In this document: one piece after another, positions 23,645 to 31,537 of the stretch
Layout of the letters: the number at the start of each line of letters is the position of its first letter
Position numbering within the stretch: the first letter of the stretch is position 1
Origin: G020348385 sp964580235
GTDB lineage: Bacteria; Acidobacteriota; Aminicenantia; Aminicenantales; Aminicenantaceae
Direction: 5' to 3'
DNA: 41,363 nucleotides
NCBI GenBank assembly: GCA_964580235.1
Contig: CAZOJY010000019.1
Span: 1-41,363 of the forward strand
Translations under genes and position numbers: made by a program
Notes under the pieces: model-generated
What the model was told of the DNA's origin: nothing
The model's database searches: none
What the model saw: the letters and a program-made list of their open reading frames with translations, nothing else

Positions 23645-24901
23645 AGATGTTGTGTTGGACATAAGAATTACCGGAATAAAATAGGGCAGAATAAAAGGGA
23701 AGGTACAGACAACGAGGCTGAGAAGATTAGCCCTCCTGTAGCGATGAAGGCCGACTTTTTCTCCCGTCTCCCGGGCGTACTCCCCCACTGTCAGAATGGC
23801 CACGATGCTGTGACAGGTTAAAAGCACAGCCACGCCCACTGCCCCTGCAATCCAGGCCTCAGCGTGTTTCAAAGTCCGGCTCCGTTTTGCCGAAAAATCC
23901 ACAAGCCGATGGAGCAAACCGCTTGCCTTCAGGGTAGAAACAAGGCCCATCAGCAGTATTGTAAAAAAGCTGATGCCTACAGCCCTGTTTATCCCATCGA
24001 TGATGAAGCTCTTGGCGGAAAACTGTTCATAGTCCAGGGTAAGAAGTCGGTTCAAAGGCAGGAGATTGAGGCTGAGGCCCAAAACCACACCCACCATAAG
24101 TCCAGCCAGCAGTCCGTGGAGCAGGTGTTTTCTTCTTAAGAGGAGAATGATAATCACGGCCGGGACGATCAGCATCGGCAGTCCCAGGGGACTGCCTTCC
24201 AATCCAGGAACATTGTTTTGTGCCGGATTGCTTTGCAGGCCGGCACTCAGGGCATAAAACACAACAGCCACCGATGCGGCAGGAATTACGTATTTCAACC
24301 GGCTCCGGACTGTTCCCATGATATCCGCATTCTGGCTCAAGGCACTGGCAATGGTCGTGTCGGAAATAGGAGCGATGCAGTCTCCGAAGGTCGCCCCCCC
24401 GATAATTGCTCCGGCCAGCGTTGCCAGGTGTGCACCCAATATCCCCCCTGCTGGATAAAGGAGTGGTGCACATATCAATATCGTTCCGAAGCTCGAACCT
24501 GTGGACACCGAAACGATACAGCAGATGAGAAAGGATGCGATCACAAAAGCCGTGCTTCCCAGGTGCAGCTGGCCTGCCGTCCATGTGAGAGCTTCAACAA
24601 AACCCGTCTCGCTCATGAGAATCCCGATGATCGACGCCAACATCCATGCTGTGATCATGATCATAACGATCGGTTGAGACATCCCTTCTATTACAGAAAT
24701 ACAAAAGTTTTTCCGGTCTTTCGCCAGGAGAAGCCCCAGGCTCAGGGAAAGAATCAGAACGGGCCAGAATCCCCGCTCATCAGGAGCTCCTGAGAGGGCG
24801 ATGGCCACGACCCCTCCTAAAAAAACGATAAAGGGAAAAATGGCACCGGCCATTCCGCCGTGATAATGGATAAACAGAGGCCCATCAGAGGTTGTTTTCA
24901 A
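23504..24901 (-). CDS. NhaC-type Na+/H+ (or related) antiporter
   Basis: 465 residues beginning with TTG (24901-24899), 7 bp after the aldo/keto reductase stop. About eleven to twelve hydrophobic segments span the whole protein. The characteristic block VSTGSSFGTILICAPLLYPAGGILGAHLATLAGAIIGGATFGDCIAPISDTTIASALSQNADI (about 150-215; given here by its key residues FGDCIAPISDTT) is the NhaC signature, and GVAVLLTCHSIVAILTVGEYARE is the second conserved half. Some relatives exchange other substrates such as malate/lactate, so the cargo is uncertain. Last gene of the Npt-DUF885-AKR operon; its 3' end lies over the truncated sigma gene. Confidence 0.88.
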   Translation of the reverse strand: MKTTSDGPLFIHYHGGMAGAIFPFIVFLGGVVAIALSGAPDERGFWPVLILSLSLGLLLAKDRKNFCISVIEGMSQPIVMIMITAWMLASIIGILMSETGFVEALTWTAGQLHLGSTAFVIASFLICCIVSVSTGSSFGTILICAPLLYPAGGILGAHLATLAGAIIGGATFGDCIAPISDTTIASALSQNADIMGTVRSRLKYVIPAASVAVVFYALSAGLQSNPAQNNVPGLEGSPLGLPMLIVPAVIIILLLRRKHLLHGLLAGLMVGVVLGLSLNLLPLNRLLTLDYEQFSAKSFIIDGINRAVGISFFTILLMGLVSTLKASGLLHRLVDFSAKRSRTLKHAEAWIAGAVGVAVLLTCHSIVAILTVGEYARETGEKVGLHRYRRANLLSLVVCTFPFILPYFIPVILMSNTTSSGIEYGIPPVSPLQTGLYNFTSWAILVMVLFAVIFGFGRKSDEKST

Positions 24902-24908
24902 TTCGATC

Positions 24909-25961
24909 TCACTGCCCTTTGTTGAGGTTATACTTCATGATCCTTCCGTGTCTGCCGGTCCGGTCCCTCTCAAGACCGTAAACTGGTCCCTTAGGGCCCC
25001 TGGCTTGAGCAATTACCGCCTGGATATCCTTAAGATCCTCGTTATCCAGCTGGAATGAACCAATTTTTTTAATATTTTCCAGATGGTTTGCATTTCGGGC
25101 CCCAATGATAGCACCGGCCACACAAGGTTTTTGAAGGATATACTGGATGGCGACTTCAGCAGCTCCGACATAGTATCTATCAGCGATTTTCGCGAGGACA
25201 TGCAAAACTTTCTGAAATAATTCCATCCCTCCGAATTCCTCGATAATCAGCCTGTATTTCACAAGAGACCGGTTCTCCAGGGGATCCTGAAAATCCTGAG
25301 CACCCAGATAGCGTTCACTCAAAAAACCTCCGGCCAGCGTGCCGTAACAAAGGAGGACGATGTTGTGTTCACGGGCAAGGTGCTGGAGGCTTCCTTCTGG
25401 CCTGGGATCGAGGGCCGAGTACTGCACCTGATTAGAAATCACAGGGATGCCCGCCTCGAGTATTTCGTGCAGATGGTATGCATCGAAGTTTGTCACACCG
25501 ATACACCGGATTTTTCCTGCTTTTTGAAGGTCCCGCAGGTGCCCGGCAGCGTCTACAAAAAGAGGAACAGAATAATCCCACCAATGAAGCTGGACCATGT
25601 CCAGCCGCTCAACACCTAGCCGAGTCAGAGATCTGTCGACGATTTTTTCTGTATCGTTTTTTGTCAACCTCGGCAGTTCATCCAGATCCGGGACATATTT
25701 GGTGTGGATCTGCACATGTTTACATTCTTTGATGAACTTCCCGATGAGATCTTCCACTCCGGTGTAAATATCCGCACAATCGAAGGTAGTGATGCCGGCC
25801 TCGACAAATTCCCGCATATCTTGGATTGCCTGTTTCTTATCCACGGAGCCATGGCCCCCGGCAAGCTGCCATCCGCCTTTGATAACTCGGGAAATGGAAT
25901 AGCCTGGCTGCAGTTCGATCCTCGGGAATGCATCACTCATTTTATGTGGTATATCCTTCAC
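24909..25961 (-). CDS. Aldo/keto reductase
   Basis: 350 residues as read from GTG at 25961; the ATG at 25940 fits the usual family N-terminus (SDAFPRIELQPGYSISRVIKGGWQL) better and may be the true start. TIM barrel with the catalytic tetrad: Asp61 and Tyr66 in FDCADIYTG, Lys88 in HTKYVPD and His126 in VQLHWWDY. NAD(P)H-binding C-terminal strand: QKPCVAGAIIGARNANHL. The family reduces carbonyls of sugars, steroids or aldehydes; this subgroup resembles pyridoxal/L-fucose-type reductases, but I cannot name a substrate. Upstream neighbour ends 34 bp away; downstream antiporter is 7 bp away. Confidence 0.9.
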   Translation of the reverse strand: MKDIPHKMSDAFPRIELQPGYSISRVIKGGWQLAGGHGSVDKKQAIQDMREFVEAGITTFDCADIYTGVEDLIGKFIKECKHVQIHTKYVPDLDELPRLTKNDTEKIVDRSLTRLGVERLDMVQLHWWDYSVPLFVDAAGHLRDLQKAGKIRCIGVTNFDAYHLHEILEAGIPVISNQVQYSALDPRPEGSLQHLAREHNIVLLCYGTLAGGFLSERYLGAQDFQDPLENRSLVKYRLIIEEFGGMELFQKVLHVLAKIADRYYVGAAEVAIQYILQKPCVAGAIIGARNANHLENIKKIGSFQLDNEDLKDIQAVIAQARGPKGPVYGLERDRTGRHGRIMKYNLNKGQ

Positions 25962-25995
25962 TTGAGTTCGGATTTATAACGCCATTCCCTCACCG

Positions 25996-27753
25996 TCAAT
26001 AAAACTTATTTTTGAAAATCCCGGGAAATTCATCCAAAGGGATCGGACCGGCTCGCAGTACCGTATCCATAAAATCCAAATTCCGGAATCTATCACCACG
26101 GCGTTTCTTCTCGCTTTCGTAGAGCTCGGTGAACTTCTGCGTGCCCAGAAAATAAGAAGTGATCTGCATCGGGGAACTCATCAACCTTCCCCAAAGGCTT
26201 TTTGCAAACTGAGGGGCAAGGAGTGAGGTATTGACTGAAAATGCATGGACTTTCTCCTGATCCCAGCCATTGCAGTGGACCTGAACGCTTGTATAAGCCC
26301 GGTTGGCATTTTCTATTCTTTTTCGCAAATGTGCAAGATAAGTCAATTTGTTATTGTTGTCCCAGCCGGAATCCAGAGCGACGCGCTCACACAGGGTGGC
26401 CCACCCTTCTGAATACAAACCGTACGGAAAAAGAATGCGGACCGGGTGGGGATTTTCGCGGTTGATTTTGCTCTGGATGTAATGCCCCGGGAATAACTCA
26501 TGAATAACAATAAATGTGGTGAAATAATTATTGAACGACCGCCAGAAATCTTCCTTCTCCTTTTCCGGAAAAGAATCGGGAATGTTGGGAAGGTAGATGG
26601 TCGTCCAGGGGTTGGGATAAAAAGGAGGGGCAGGGCTCACCCATCCGATACGGGCCATCGCCCCCGACCTCTGCGGGGCCAGGCGGATGCTCAGGGTCTG
26701 ATTCTCCGGCAGCGTGGCGATCTTTTTATTCCTGATAAATTTTTCGGCCCGCCTGGCTAAATCCTTCCACAAATCAAGGTATTCCTGCTGGTGTGTGGGA
26801 TGATTTTTTTCCATGTCTGCGAACACTCTATTCACCAGCTTATTAAAATCTTCAGGAGCTTTCTCCGCAGGATATACTTCGCGCATGTATTCCGCACATG
26901 ACTGGGCTATCAGGCCTCTCACCATCCGGATTTCTCGGAGGGCCATTTCCGCCAGTTTTTCCGGCGTTAAATCGCTATCTGTATAAAGTCTGAGTCTTCG
27001 GACAAATTCCTCTCTCCCCAGAGCCACAGTGTCTGCTTTTGTCAACTTGGGCATGAGATTGTTTTTCACAAAAGAGACCAATTCCTGAATTTTTGAAGAT
27101 GTGCGCCGGCACTTTTTTACAAAACTCTCAAGATTTTCAGGCAAAATCCATTCTTTTGCAATTTCCGGGAGTCTGTTTTTATAAAAACCAGCAGACGCTT
27201 CCAAGGCACGCACCTCTCTCCCCACACTTTTAGGCCTTCCATCCTCGAGCTGAAGAATCGCTGCTCCACACATCTTATCGATTCCTTCAAGCTTTTTCAG
27301 GATAACCCGGACCTTTTCCCCGGGCATGAGAAGATCAGAGTCCAGGACGCTTTTGACAGCCTCTGTGATAAGACCTGAATAAAGCGAAAGCGCATTTTTG
27401 TGCGGGGATTCCACTTCCCACTTGTCGATTTCCGACCGGATCTGTATCCTGAGCAGCCGGGCATCGATTCGATCCTCAGAAACCATATTTGATTCAAGGC
27501 GTGAAATTTCATCCCGTGTTGTTTTATTCATCTTCAGCCAGTTTCCGATGCTTGCCGGAGAAAAGTCTTCAAAAGAAAAGATCGAGCTGAGGAAGCCACG
27601 GGAAAACGCCCGGGAAGGATAAAACTGTTTCCAGGCTTCAATATAATTCCGGCATAAATCTTTGTTCCCCGACGAGCTCCTTGCATACAGACCACACTGC
27701 AGGCAAATAACCACAACCAGAAATAACGGATAGGCGTATCGTTTTGTCACCAT
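25996..27753 (-). CDS. DUF885-family putative metallopeptidase, exported
   Basis: Start set at the ATG at 27753, which follows GGAGGAAA; the in-frame ATG at 27774 abuts the previous stop and adds seven residues. VTKRYAYPLFLVVVICLQCGLYA is a signal peptide. The signature HELFPGHYIQ (His425, Glu426 and His431 counted from 27774) is the HExxPGH metal motif of DUF885, and YGLYSEGWATLCERVALDSG supplies the third Glu-bearing helix. Likely a zinc peptidase of the periplasm. The stop of the transporter gene upstream is next to the in-frame ATG (TGA-ATG), showing tight operon packing. Confidence 0.92.
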   Translation of the reverse strand: MVTKRYAYPLFLVVVICLQCGLYARSSSGNKDLCRNYIEAWKQFYPSRAFSRGFLSSIFSFEDFSPASIGNWLKMNKTTRDEISRLESNMVSEDRIDARLLRIQIRSEIDKWEVESPHKNALSLYSGLITEAVKSVLDSDLLMPGEKVRVILKKLEGIDKMCGAAILQLEDGRPKSVGREVRALEASAGFYKNRLPEIAKEWILPENLESFVKKCRRTSSKIQELVSFVKNNLMPKLTKADTVALGREEFVRRLRLYTDSDLTPEKLAEMALREIRMVRGLIAQSCAEYMREVYPAEKAPEDFNKLVNRVFADMEKNHPTHQQEYLDLWKDLARRAEKFIRNKKIATLPENQTLSIRLAPQRSGAMARIGWVSPAPPFYPNPWTTIYLPNIPDSFPEKEKEDFWRSFNNYFTTFIVIHELFPGHYIQSKINRENPHPVRILFPYGLYSEGWATLCERVALDSGWDNNNKLTYLAHLRKRIENANRAYTSVQVHCNGWDQEKVHAFSVNTSLLAPQFAKSLWGRLMSSPMQITSYFLGTQKFTELYESEKKRRGDRFRNLDFMDTVLRAGPIPLDEFPGIFKNKFY

Positions 27754-27774
27754 TTTCCTCCAGGATTTGCTCAT

Positions 27775-30312
27775 TCAGAGGTCTTTGAGCATTCTCAGAA
27801 ATTTTTGCTGTCTTTGTTCAGGGGACATGTCTTCAATCAACGGAATAATGGTATCTTTCATATCTTTTTTCAAAGTATTGTCAAGCAATTCGATCGCATA
27901 CGCCACAGAATGCGAAGTTCCTGCTTTGAAATTCTGGCGGGCTTTCACGATATCCTCATGGGGATAATACAAACCCAGCAGCTTGAATATGTTAACAAAG
28001 TGAATTCCCAGATTTTTTTCCAGTATGGCCCTCTGTCCCGCATTTTTTTTGGTGGGTTCAATGCTCTGAAGATCGATATAGGTCTGGCAGTATTTTTTAA
28101 CAATCGAATAAATTTTTTGTCTGGCGCCTTTTGCCGGAACATGAATATCGGTTTTTTTGGAGCGGATGTAGTCCAGGGCATCGATGATTTCCGTTTCCAA
28201 TTCTTCAGTATCCTGGGCAAGTTCCCTGAGGAGGACTCTTACTGCCTCCTGTGTCCCGATTTTCGCCAGGACTTTTGTCACGGCTTTTCTCAGTTCCATA
28301 TTCTGACTGCTGTCCCCAAAATATTTTTCCAGATATCCAAGGGCGGAATGCCCGTATTTTTTCAGAGCGCTTATCGCCTCTTCCCGTGTTATGGGATTTT
28401 CCAGCCTGCGGATGATGGACGGAATATGTTCTGTTCTCATCAGTCTGGCGGCGCTTTTTATGGCAAGACACGAAACCTCAGAGGAGCTGTCGTTAATCAG
28501 GGCTTCGAGCTTTTCAACCAGAGGAGAATCCGGGGCCATGAACCCGATGGCTTTGGCCATCTCCATTCGTTCAATCCCAGATTTTTTGCTTATTCCCCCC
28601 ATCTGTTCCGCATGCAGTCCCATCACCTGTTGATAGGCGTCCAACGACACGATTTCCCGGATATCTTTTATGAGGTTTTCTTGACTGATGTCATCATCCA
28701 AGTCTGGAAACCAGCTTGCCCCTTCGGCATTGAACAGATCCCCAAGAGAGGAAGCTTTCACTTCGTCGGATTTTTGCGTGATCATTTCTTTGATTTCGGG
28801 AGTGAGTTTGTCCTTTTCCAAAAGGTCATAAAGATGCATGGCGTAGAGGACGGAGCTGCGGCTCTTGCTCTCGATGGTGTCGAAAACAAGTTTGGTGTAG
28901 TCGACATCCAATTTTTCTGCCACATCCTTATCAGCTCGTCCCCACTTGATTTTGATATTTTTTCTTATGGCACCCAGGTATTCATGGCCGATTTTGAGGC
29001 TGATGACCACCCATAACACCAGCAGAACAAGAATTCCCCAGATCAGGTCTTTGGATAATCCTGGATCCAAAATAGGAGTGGCCCCCTTGATTTCTTTATT
29101 CAAAAAAATGGCAATGACTAAAAGCAGGATAGCGGCAAACACTTTGGCAAACCGGTTGATAAACATATCGATGAAAGGCTTAACTCTAGCTTTCAGGTTT
29201 GAAGCCACTGGGATGTATAAGATTTCCTTGACGGATTGATGAAGTGAGAAGGCCAGCCCCTCATCGCTGCCTTTAATAAATATAGCAGGAAGCAGGGTAA
29301 AAGGGGCGAATATGATTCCCAGAGAACAAATGAATAAGACGGCAGGAGTGAACAGAAGAGTAAAGCGTATGCCGAAATTTCTGAGGATTTTGCTCGTTAA
29401 AAAAAGGTTAAGAAAAAAGGAAAAAGTCAACAACCCCGCAAAAAAAAGGCCAAAAAAGGCCTGCATAGCTTCCTTGGGTTGTAGGAATCCGACTTTGTAG
29501 TAATCTTCAACGGCTGAACTGAATTGGAAATCAATGAAAGTGGAGACGATTACCGTGATGACAACCAGGCTGGAAATGAGGAGCAGATAATTATTTTTTC
29601 GGACCGTATTAAAATTATCTCTGAAGCCAAATCTTGGGGCTTCTGTTTGTTCTTGTTTGGGTGGGGAGGGCTTGGCTGATGGGATTTTTTTTTGACGGAT
29701 AACAAATATGGCCCGGACAACGAATATACAGGCAAAAAGCAGAGCGCATGCAAGAGGGAGAAGTAAGTTTGCCAGATCGGCTTTTGTCAAAAAGTTTGCC
29801 AGCAGCCCCCCGGCGATGCCTCCTAAAATCCCGCCGCTGCCGCAGAAACCGATCAGTCTTTTGGCTTCTCTGGGATTGAACACTTCGTTGATAATCATCC
29901 AGAACTGGGTCATCAGGACGATGGTTAAGACACTGGCCCAAACCCAGTATACATAAGACATAATAAAACTTCTCGCCCCATACTCAGTGGATAACACAAG
30001 ATGCAGAAGCAGGCCGGAAATGATAAAAAATACAAGGCTTGCCGTGATCATGAGCTGGCCGGATAGTCTCGAGTGGATCCGGGTGTGGAAAATCACGACC
30101 AATCCTGTGACTACAGCGGCAGCAAGATAAGCGTAAGGGAGACCTCCGGGACCCATTTTTCTCAAAAGATCGGCATACCGGAGGGCTTTGATGATGGTAT
30201 GAGGACTTGTGATCAAGAAAAAACAAGCAAAAAGCAAAAGCACCAGTTTTTCTTCGCCCGGCTTGATACTGATGATACGGGATAAAAGGCGGTATAAACG
30301 ATTTTTCCCCAT
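27775..30312 (-). CDS. ATP/ADP translocase-like (Npt1/Npt2 family) membrane protein with HEAT-repeat tail
   Basis: About 845 residues; the ATG at 30312 is chosen over a TTG five codons upstream. Residues about 20-440 hold twelve hydrophobic segments with the nucleotide-transporter/MFS layout (LLLFACFFLITSPHTIIKALRYADLLRKMG, VYWVWASVLTIVLMTQFWMIINEVFNPREAKRLIGFCGSGGILGGIAGGLLA). The rest is cytoplasmic: HEAT-like helices near 560-800 (SPLVEKLEALINDSSSEVSCLAIKSAARL, IPSIIRRLENPITREEAISALKKYG, LRKAVTKVLAKIGTQEAVRVLLREL). Obligate intracellular bacteria use relatives to import ATP; in free-living lineages the substrate is unproven. First gene of the operon. Function as nucleotide carrier is inference. 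Confidence 0.8.
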   Translation of the reverse strand: MGKNRLYRLLSRIISIKPGEEKLVLLLFACFFLITSPHTIIKALRYADLLRKMGPGGLPYAYLAAAVVTGLVVIFHTRIHSRLSGQLMITASLVFFIISGLLLHLVLSTEYGARSFIMSYVYWVWASVLTIVLMTQFWMIINEVFNPREAKRLIGFCGSGGILGGIAGGLLANFLTKADLANLLLPLACALLFACIFVVRAIFVIRQKKIPSAKPSPPKQEQTEAPRFGFRDNFNTVRKNNYLLLISSLVVITVIVSTFIDFQFSSAVEDYYKVGFLQPKEAMQAFFGLFFAGLLTFSFFLNLFLTSKILRNFGIRFTLLFTPAVLFICSLGIIFAPFTLLPAIFIKGSDEGLAFSLHQSVKEILYIPVASNLKARVKPFIDMFINRFAKVFAAILLLVIAIFLNKEIKGATPILDPGLSKDLIWGILVLLVLWVVISLKIGHEYLGAIRKNIKIKWGRADKDVAEKLDVDYTKLVFDTIESKSRSSVLYAMHLYDLLEKDKLTPEIKEMITQKSDEVKASSLGDLFNAEGASWFPDLDDDISQENLIKDIREIVSLDAYQQVMGLHAEQMGGISKKSGIERMEMAKAIGFMAPDSPLVEKLEALINDSSSEVSCLAIKSAARLMRTEHIPSIIRRLENPITREEAISALKKYGHSALGYLEKYFGDSSQNMELRKAVTKVLAKIGTQEAVRVLLRELAQDTEELETEIIDALDYIRSKKTDIHVPAKGARQKIYSIVKKYCQTYIDLQSIEPTKKNAGQRAILEKNLGIHFVNIFKLLGLYYPHEDIVKARQNFKAGTSHSVAYAIELLDNTLKKDMKDTIIPLIEDMSPEQRQQKFLRMLKDL

Positions 30313-30399
30313 TAGAAACAGCTGCAAGAATGACTTTTTTGCCTGCCTGATGAGTTCACAACATCAAACTTATCACACCACCAACAGATCCGTCAATTG

Positions 30400-30428
30400 T
30401 TGCGACTTAACCATAACTGTGTTAGTAT
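30400..30428 (+). promoter_or_regulatory. Candidate promoter of the parvulin gene
   Basis: TTGCGA (30400-30405), 17-bp spacer, TAGTAT (30423-30428), about 33 bp before the ATG. It lies in a 149-bp divergent spacer with the Npt-like transporter gene. Confidence 0.45.
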
Positions 30429-30461
30429 CCTCATTCAAATAGCCCAAACAAGGAGAAAGAA

Positions 30462-31496
30462 ATGAAACGTCTTATTATTTTAGCCTTTCTGCCCCTTTTT
30501 GTTTTCTTCGGCTGCTCCGAGCAACAAAAGGAGGTTAAATTAGAAGAAGGAACACCCGCGTATCAACTGGCAAAAGATCTTTCCTCCATTTTGCCTTTGC
30601 TTGACCCAGAAGAGAATACCGTGTTAGTCCACACAAATATCTTTAAGGTAACAACCGGTGAAATCATTCAAACCTTGTTTTCCAATATGGGAAAGCGCAC
30701 CGACCAGCTAAAAACCTTCGATGCGGAACGGTTACAATCGATTCTTGAGGATAACGCATTGAAAATTGCAGAGAGAAAACTGCTTTTGGATGCAGCCAAA
30801 AAGGCCAAAAGTTCATACACTCCCGAGGAATATGATAATATGTTGAATTACCAATATAACAACTCCGGAGGAAAAGAAAAGTTACTTCTAATGCTTGAAG
30901 AGAACGGGATCGACATTGAATTTATCAAAGAAAGCATCAAAAAGAATCTGCTCATTCAGAATTACCTGAAAGAATTTTTCGCCAGCAAAATCCTGATCTC
31001 CGAAGAAGAGGTTCAGAAAGCCTACCAGAAAGACAAAACCGCATCGGTGCGTCACATCCTGTTGATGACACAGGAGAAGACGCAGGCCGAAAAAGAAAAA
31101 ATCCGCAAGCAAATGGAGAAGATTCTCCTGCGCGCCAGAAAAGGAGAGGATTTTGCTGAACTGGCAAAGACCTATTCTGAAGATCCCGGGTCAAAGGATA
31201 ACGGAGGTCTGTACGAAAATTTTGGACGGGGACAGATGGTGAAACCTTTTGAAGACGCGGCCTTTTCCGTCCCTGTCGGTGAAATTAGCGATATCGTCGA
31301 GACAAGATTTGGTTATCACATCTTAAAAGTGATGGATAGAAAAAAAGAAACACGGCCTCTGGATGAAGTCCGTTCCGAGATTGAGGGGAAGCTCAGGCAG
31401 ATGAAACAAAATGATGTCTACCTCAAACATTTGGATCAATTGAAAAAAAAGGCATCTTTTCAAATGGTCGAATTTTCATTAAGCAACACATTCTGA
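30462..31496 (+). CDS. Parvulin-type peptidyl-prolyl isomerase, lipoprotein
   Basis: 344 residues. MKRLIILAFLPLFVFFGC is a lipoprotein signal peptide with Cys18 as the lipid site. Residues about 50-175 are a helical SurA/PrsA-like chaperone region. Residues about 190-290 are the PpiC domain (ASVRHILLMTQEKTQAEKE, GEDFAELAKTYSEDPGSKDNGGLYENFGRGQMVKPFEDAAFSVPVGEISDIVETRFGYHILKV, shortened here to its key blocks SEDPGSKDNGG and FGYHILKV). It probably assists folding of exported proteins. AAGGAG lies 8 nt from the ATG. The downstream GT-C gene is 41 bp away in the same direction. Confidence 0.93.
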   Translation: MKRLIILAFLPLFVFFGCSEQQKEVKLEEGTPAYQLAKDLSSILPLLDPEENTVLVHTNIFKVTTGEIIQTLFSNMGKRTDQLKTFDAERLQSILEDNALKIAERKLLLDAAKKAKSSYTPEEYDNMLNYQYNNSGGKEKLLLMLEENGIDIEFIKESIKKNLLIQNYLKEFFASKILISEEEVQKAYQKDKTASVRHILLMTQEKTQAEKEKIRKQMEKILLRARKGEDFAELAKTYSEDPGSKDNGGLYENFGRGQMVKPFEDAAFSVPVGEISDIVETRFGYHILKVMDRKKETRPLDEVRSEIEGKLRQMKQNDVYLKHLDQLKKKASFQMVEFSLSNTF

Positions 31497-31537
31497 CGAT
31501 GATATAAGCAAAAAAGCAGGGCACAGAAGCTTAACAT

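Noticed and set aside
24027..24793. Long open frames on both strands across the antiporter gene.
   Set aside because: They are Pro/Arg/Cys-rich translations of the NhaC gene in other frames and show no family resemblance.
27805..29016. A 403-codon open frame on the plus strand, antisense to the Npt-like transporter gene.
   Set aside because: It mirrors the codon structure of a well-supported minus-strand gene and has no ribosome site or recognisable domain.
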